Shown piece after piece: positions 63,049 through 64,000 of a stretch of DNA of 64,000 nt. The stretch covers positions 62,001 to 126,000 of the forward strand of contig NZ_JAENIQ020000003.1 of NCBI RefSeq assembly GCF_016595275.2, written 5' to 3'. A model generated the notes under the pieces. The model was not told where the DNA came from and did no database searches. It saw only the letters and a program-made list of their open reading frames with translations. The DNA comes from Corynebacterium pygosceleis. GTDB taxonomy: Bacteria; Actinomycetota; Actinomycetes; Mycobacteriales; Mycobacteriaceae. The first letter of the stretch is position 1. Every line of letters starts with the position of its first letter. Both the position numbers and the translations under genes were made by a program.

Positions 63049-64000
63049 TCAGTCAGCGACGAGTGCCTCGAGCGTGAACTCCGGGTGTTCCTTCTCGATG
63101 AACTGGAGCCGCCACTTGTCGCCGAACAGGGCGATCAGTTCGCCGTCCGTGCGGGTGAACACCTCGACACCGCGCTGTTTCGCCAGCTCCGGAACGGTCG
63201 TGGCGTCGGTGCGCCGGGCCACGGTGTAGGGGACGGCGTCGGTGACGGTCTCGACGTTGTACTCGGCGAGCATCCGGGCCTGCATGACCTCGAACTGCAT
63301 CGGGCCGACGGCCGCCATGACCGGAGCCGCGTCGCCACGGGCGTCGTTCTTGAGCACCTGGACGACACCCTCGGAATCGAGCTGTTCGAGAGCCTTGCGG
63401 AACTGCTTGTACTTGCCCAGTGACTTCGCCCGCAGGGTACGGAAGTGCTCGGGGGCGAACTGCGGCATCGGCGGGAACTGGACCTTGCGTCCCGCGTAGA
63501 TGGTGTCCCCAGGGGCGAGGGAGCCGGCGTTGACCAGACCGACGATGTCGCCCGGGTAGGCGGCCTCGACGGTGGAGCGGGTCCGGCCGAAGACGGTGAG
63601 CGCGTACTTCGTGGAGAAACTGCGCCCGCTCTGCGCGTGGGTGACCTGCATTCCACGGGTGAATTCACCGGAGACGACGCGCATGAAGGCGAGTGAGTCG
63701 CGGTGGTTGCGATCCATGCCCGCCTGCACCTTGAACACGACGCCGGAGAACTCGTCTCCCGGTGCCCGGGATTCGTCGACCGCCGAGGAGGCGCCCTCCA
63801 GTACCTTCGGATCGGTGTACCGGGGGGCGGGGCCGGGGGCGAGCTCGCAGAGTGCATCGAGGATCTGGTGGACACCGAAGTTGAGCATCGCGGAGGCGAA
63901 GATCACCGGTGAGGTGGTGCAGTCGAGGAAGAGATCCTGTTCGTGCACAGCACCGTCGGCGGTCATCAGTTCGACCTCCTCGACGGCGGTCTCCCAGGCG
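63049..64000 (-). CDS. prfC: Peptide chain release factor 3, C-terminal part (runs off the window)
   Basis: The visible 317 codons hold the end of the GTPase domain (DCTTSPVIFASAMLNFGVHQ), domain 2 (FSGVVFKVQAGMDRNHRDSL, then RGMQVTHAQSGRSF) and domain 3 with MAAVGPMQFEVMQARM and WRLQFIEKEHPEFTLEALVAD at the end. RF3 is the GTPase that recycles RF1 and RF2 after termination. The frame continues unbroken to the window edge, so the start lies outside. Confidence 0.93.
   Translation of the reverse strand, partial: AWETAVEEVELMTADGAVHEQDLFLDCTTSPVIFASAMLNFGVHQILDALCELAPGPAPRYTDPKVLEGASSAVDESRAPGDEFSGVVFKVQAGMDRNHRDSLAFMRVVSGEFTRGMQVTHAQSGRSFSTKYALTVFGRTRSTVEAAYPGDIVGLVNAGSLAPGDTIYAGRKVQFPPMPQFAPEHFRTLRAKSLGKYKQFRKALEQLDSEGVVQVLKNDARGDAAPVMAAVGPMQFEVMQARMLAEYNVETVTDAVPYTVARRTDATTVPELAKQRGVEVFTRTDGELIALFGDKWRLQFIEKEHPEFTLEALVAD

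Overview
The window is a GC-rich actinobacterial chromosome segment, almost certainly from a Corynebacterium or a very close relative. The evidence is gene order and protein identity together. Recognisable corynebacterial proteins include the nitrogen regulator AmtR, the betaine carrier BetP, the FMN-riboswitch-controlled riboflavin transporter RibM/PnuX and an Rpf2/RpfB-type resuscitation factor. The order pgi, chorismate mutase, pcrA, M23 peptidase, perM, purN, purH, and then mprA, mprB, htrA/pepD, moaB2, mscL, fthC, galU, moeA, rimJ, sepX, and then pmt, rsmI, metG, tatD, rpfB, ksgA, ispE is shared with Mycobacterium tuberculosis and C. glutamicum. No insertion sequence, prophage or CRISPR array was seen.

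Layout. 1-13.7 kb: central metabolism, DNA repair and purine synthesis (pgi 5' end, gabD, csm, pcrA, M23 peptidase, perM, purN, purH, citE), then amtR and a DUF294 nucleotidyltransferase-like gene. 13.8-16.6 kb: two divergent groups of zinc-free ribosomal proteins (rpsR-rpsN-rpmG-rpmB on the minus strand; rpmE2-rpmF on the plus strand) around a 1.1-kb region without a confident gene. 16.8-28.1 kb: the envelope-stress module mprAB-htrA, molybdenum cofactor genes, mscL, folate and UDP-glucose genes, sepX and tRNA-Ala(CGC). 28.1-40.3 kb: an MscS channel, galE, DoxX, an alpha-amylase-family enzyme, protein O-mannosyltransferase, rsmI, betP, metG and a HAD phosphatase.

40.3-51.6 kb is the accessory region and the most interesting part. 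A five-gene minus-strand operon encodes an MptD/Trep_Strep-family ECF substrate-binding component, EcfT, a double ATPase, and a pair of half-size ABC exporter-fold proteins resembling the YbtPQ/IrtAB siderophore importers; a TetR regulator follows. On the other side of tatD a plus-strand operon encodes a small leaderless ORF, an S-component-like membrane domain fused to two ATPase domains, and a second EcfT. Each operon has a good match to the corynebacterial DtxR iron box in its promoter region, so I infer a single iron-controlled uptake locus for haem, a siderophore or another iron-linked compound. It sits between metG/HAD and rpfB, interrupting the otherwise conserved order.

51.7-64 kb returns to the core genome: rpfB, ksgA, ispE, an ABC-F ATPase, small proteins, ppk2, a crotonase-family hydrolase, ribM with its FMN riboswitch, a two-repeat hypothetical protein, a GntR/YtrA regulator and the 3' part of prfC. 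Throughout the window about 20 genes carry a -10 hexamer 6-8 bases before the start codon, indicating widespread leaderless transcription; this was also used to choose several starts.
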